Assembly: GCA_934359755.1 (NCBI GenBank)
Contig: CAKRLV010000056.1
Coordinates: forward strand, 1 to 8,913
Direction of reading: 5' to 3'
Source: an uncultured Agathobacter sp.
GTDB lineage: Bacteria > Bacillota > Clostridia > Lachnospirales > Lachnospiraceae
Length of the DNA: 8,913 bases
The notes beneath the pieces were generated by a model. The model searched no databases. It had not been told where the DNA came from and saw nothing but the letters and a program-made list of their open reading frames with translations. Made by a program: the position numbers and the translations under genes. Shown here in pieces: positions 6,680 to 8,913 of the stretch; position 1 is the first letter of the stretch; each line of letters starts with the position of its first letter.

Positions 6680-6739
6680 ATAATGTCTATGCAATATCTA
6701 CAACTTTTACATGAACGACACAATTTCTACATGAACGAC
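6680..6739 (-). promoter_or_regulatory. Distal promoter-like block with LytTR-like direct repeats
   Basis: GTCGTTCATG occurs twice on the minus strand (6739-6730 and 6719-6710) with a 20-bp period, in nearly identical flanks. TATTGC (6696-6691) sits 13 bp downstream, exactly where the proximal block has its -10. CATTAT (6685-6680) lies 11 bp further. Either could serve as a weak -10. It starts 10 bp after the permease stop. Confidence 0.42.
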
Positions 6740-6748
6740 ACCATATTT

Positions 6749-7942
6749 CTATACTCTTTTTCTGTTAATAAAAGATAGTTTGTTTCCATAATTTAAAATG
6801 TTCTTTTTATATTTTTCCGATACTATATATCCCACAAGAATTACAGAAATAACTAATATTATGAATGACAATACACACTCATATACGCTGACTGTTCCCA
6901 TTGCCCATCTCACAAACATCGTATAACATGAACTTATTGGCAAATATGAACTTACCTTAAATAATATTCCATCCACATTTCTTAATTCAAAAATAGCAAA
7001 CATATATATTATCATTAATAATAATTGCAATGGAAGTGAAGCATTTTGTACGTCCTCTGTCTTTGCCAACATTGCACCCAATCCACCAAAAAGGAAATTA
7101 TAAAAAATAATGCCCACGATACCAAATAACGCAAAAATAACCACCAGCAAAATTGGAATATCAAACATTCTTTTTATAGTATCATCAAAGAAATCATAAT
7201 TTAATTTGTAACCAAGCCATGCAGTTGATAAGATTAATGATACCTGTATCACCACCGCTAATGTTCCAGCTAAAACTTTTCCACATAACAAAGCTTTTGT
7301 ATTCGTACTAGTGACCAGGATTTCAATTATTCTTCCACTTTTTTCTGTTGTTATTGAAGTTGCTATCATGTTTCCATAGAAAATCATTATGATAAACAAT
7401 ATACTGACCAATGCATAACAATATACATAGCTATTTATAGAATCTTTTCCTAAAACATTCGTCTCACTATTTATTTTGACATCAGTGTTGGTTACAAAAT
7501 CTGTATAATCAATTCCTTTCTTTTCACAATACTTTAATGTATTTATTTCTTTCATATATTGTTCCATACAATAAGCATTATCATCAAAGAAACTTGAATT
7601 ATAGACATAATACGAAAAGCTACTGATACTATTTATAACAAATCCAGCATCAGCCTTACCTGCTTCAACATATTCTATTATTTCATCTTTACTGCTTAAT
7701 TCTTCTATATCCTCATAATTGAAAACTGCTTTTAAATCTGCCACTTTAATTTGTGATGAGTAATCGCATATGACCAATACACCTTCATTTTCAACAGGCT
7801 GTGAATTTTTCAAATCTATTAATCTTGGAATAAACATTAATATGCATGTAATAGAAATAAGGGCTATTATTACGCCCCAATATACTTTCGACTTTAAATA
7901 GCCTAAAATTTCAAATTCAAAAACTGAAAAAAATTTTTTCAT
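6749..7942 (-). CDS. ABC-2 type transporter permease, NatB-like
   Basis: A 397-aa membrane half of an ABC exporter. One N-terminal helix (about 21-39) leads to a polar extracytoplasmic domain of about 130 residues (40-170). Five helices follow, near 173-195, 222-244, 262-290, 303-320 and 354-375. The cytoplasmic motif TTEKSGRIIEILVTS (198-212) followed by LLCGKVLAG is typical of NatB and related ABC-2 permeases. The start overlaps the ATPase stop by one base (TAATG), with GGGAGG just upstream, so the two are translationally coupled partners. Sodium or drug export is known for NatAB, but the family also exports peptides. The substrate cannot be read here. Confidence 0.92.
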   Translation of the reverse strand: MKKFFSVFEFEILGYLKSKVYWGVIIALISITCILMFIPRLIDLKNSQPVENEGVLVICDYSSQIKVADLKAVFNYEDIEELSSKDEIIEYVEAGKADAGFVINSISSFSYYVYNSSFFDDNAYCMEQYMKEINTLKYCEKKGIDYTDFVTNTDVKINSETNVLGKDSINSYVYCYALVSILFIIMIFYGNMIATSITTEKSGRIIEILVTSTNTKALLCGKVLAGTLAVVIQVSLILSTAWLGYKLNYDFFDDTIKRMFDIPILLVVIFALFGIVGIIFYNFLFGGLGAMLAKTEDVQNASLPLQLLLMIIYMFAIFELRNVDGILFKVSSYLPISSCYTMFVRWAMGTVSVYECVLSFIILVISVILVGYIVSEKYKKNILNYGNKLSFINRKRV

Positions 7943-8838
7943 TAGTTTCCTCCCACTTTTTCTACAAATATATCATTCAATGTTGGTTCATATTTCTTAA
8001 AACATTCCAACTCAATATCTTCCATTTCTAAGAGTTTCTGTAGAATTATTTTTTTACTGTTTCCTTCTTTAGGAGTTAAAACTATACCCTTTTCATCAGA
8101 ATAATTCACATATACATTTTGTTTCATACACTTTGTTATGTACTCTTCTATTTCGACATTAGCTTTATTTGTACTTTTTATAATTATTTTTTCATTTCCA
8201 TATTGCCTTTTTATATCATCTATATTTCCCTGGAGAACCACACTTCCTTTATCAATAATAACAATATTTTTGCAAAACTCTTCTACATAACTCATTTGGT
8301 GGCTGGAAAAAATAACAATCTTATTCATTTCTATCAGCTCACTAACAACCTCTTGAAGCAGCTTTGAATTGACTGGGTCCAAGCCACTAAACGGTTCATC
8401 TAAAATAACAATTTCAGGATTGTTAACTAAAGCTACTGCTAATTGTATCTTCTGTTGATTTCCCTTAGAAAGAGTTTCCACTTTTGATTTACAAAACTCA
8501 GCCATACCAAGTCTTTTTAACCAGAACTCAGCATTTTTAATTGCTTCTTTTTTTGTTATTCCACGCAATTTTCCGTAATACACTATTTGCTCTAAAACGG
8601 TTCTCTTCGCGTATAATCCCTTTTCCTCTGGCAAATATCCAATTTGAACTTCACTCGGACAAAAAGGTTTATCATCCAATAAAATTGTGCCTTTATCAGG
8701 CTGAAATATGTCCATTATTGTTCTAATAGTAGTTGTCTTTCCTGCTCCGTTTCTCCCTAACAGACCCAAAGCCTGCCCTGAGCATGCAGAAAATGATATT
8801 CCGTTTAATACTTTTTTACTGCCAAATGTTTTATATAC
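7942..8838 (-). CDS. ABC transporter ATPase, NatA-like, 5' end broken or unresolved
   Basis: This subunit supplies ATP hydrolysis for the adjacent permease. Numbering from the TTG at 8769: Walker A GRNGAGKTT (5-13), GYLPEEKGLY at the Q-loop position (44-53), signature LSKGNQQK (100-107), Walker B VILDEPFSGLDP (121-132), H-loop SSHQ (155-158). The tail YEPTLNDIFVEK (260-271) marks the NatA/DUF4162-type C-terminus. The TTG start would remove the first beta strands. The frame continues upstream for 23 codons with typical ABC sequence (VYKTFGSKKVLNGISFS), then meets TGA at 8841-8839. An ATG at 8853 (M-C-E-V-stop) would fit as a start if the TGA were a sense codon, but its nearest ribosome-like AAGGTG is 14 nt away. 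It is probably a 5'-damaged gene, or initiates inefficiently. Confidence 0.85.
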   Translation of the reverse strand, partial: VYKTFGSKKVLNGISFSACSGQALGLLGRNGAGKTTTIRTIMDIFQPDKGTILLDDKPFCPSEVQIGYLPEEKGLYAKRTVLEQIVYYGKLRGITKKEAIKNAEFWLKRLGMAEFCKSKVETLSKGNQQKIQLAVALVNNPEIVILDEPFSGLDPVNSKLLQEVVSELIEMNKIVIFSSHQMSYVEEFCKNIVIIDKGSVVLQGNIDDIKRQYGNEKIIIKSTNKANVEIEEYITKCMKQNVYVNYSDEKGIVLTPKEGNSKKIILQKLLEMEDIELECFKKYEPTLNDIFVEKVGGN

Positions 8839-8913
8839 TCAAACTTCGCACATAAAATTTAGCTATGCACCTTGAAAATTCAATATCTGGCAGTTATTCG
8901 ATTGTCAATGTTC
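8839..8913 (-). other. Sequence upstream of the ATPase; possible promoter or junction of an inserted element
   Basis: Minus-strand TTGACA (8908-8903) is a perfect -35 box, with TATTGA 17 bp further as a poor -10. An ATG at 8853 opens four codons and then TGA. Conserved ABC-like coding sequence ends abruptly here. The stretch could be the end of a mobile or repeated element or a native promoter; the window is too short to decide. Confidence 0.3.

Larger units (their letters stand above)
6496..6739 (-). repeat. Two related promoter blocks about 167 bp apart
   Basis: Block 6496-6562 and block 6663-6739 share the 13-mer TCTAAACTACTTT (6496-6508 and 6663-6675), nearby GTAGATATT on the other strand, and paired CATGAAYRAC units. 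The distal block carries about 11 extra bases between its repeats and the 13-mer. The 90 bases between the blocks hold no convincing ORF. The spacer 6451-6748 therefore contains only these blocks and a gene leader. Confidence 0.6.

Noticed and set aside
6496..6739. CRISPR array or transposon ends
   Set aside because: Only two pairs of 10-bp units with promoter-like spacing are present; there are no regular spacers, and no terminal inverted repeats or transposase.
8119..8726. Plus-strand frames at 8119-8367 and 8541-8726
   Set aside because: They are antisense to the ABC ATPase with its complete Walker and signature motifs.
8839..8841. TGA read as tryptophan or selenocysteine in the ATPase
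   Set aside because: Tryptophan is encoded by TGG throughout the window and no recoding structure is visible. A nonsense change or junction is simpler.

Overview
The window looks like a low-GC, Gram-positive anaerobe of the Clostridia, most likely Lachnospiraceae. The evidence is the AT-rich sequence, strong AGGAGG-type ribosome sites, a Firmicutes-type PTS leader with an antitermination switch, and a small DUF6483-like protein of a kind I know mainly from Lachnospiraceae. The assignment comes from memory of these families; no search was run.

Left part (1 to about 4,200) is a sugar module. A PTS glucose/maltose-superfamily EIICB gene runs leftwards out of the window. A cytoplasmic GH42 beta-galactosidase runs rightwards from the shared 479-bp spacer. 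On the PTS side the spacer holds a good sigma-A promoter, then a RAT-like antiterminator hairpin at the very 5' end of the transcript, then an overlapping intrinsic terminator. This is the classic layout of a BglG/SacY/GlcT-controlled PTS gene. On the GH42 side it holds three alternating copies of AAAATGGT just upstream of a candidate promoter. A 13-bp perfect-stem hairpin ends the GH42 unit.

Middle part (4,203 to 4,701) is a convergent DUF6483-like cytoplasmic gene with its own promoter.

Right part (about 4,630 to 8,913) is a leftward, visibly more AT-rich series: a NatA-like ABC ATPase, a NatB-like ABC-2 permease overlapping it by one base, a 298-bp gap, a membrane-anchored 139-aa protein, a small two-helix membrane protein split by a 1-nt frameshift, a 21-codon coupled ORF, and a 280-aa polytopic membrane protein of unknown family. 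The gap carries two related promoter-like blocks, each with a pair of GTYRTTCATG direct repeats 20 to 21 bp apart, resembling sites of LytTR-domain regulators.

The ATPase frame is broken at its 5' end by an in-frame TGA, and the sequence beyond it does not look like an ABC N-terminus. With the frameshifted small protein, this suggests an exporter/immunity-like locus that is partly decayed, phase-slipped, or affected by sequence error. Its substrate cannot be read from the sequence.
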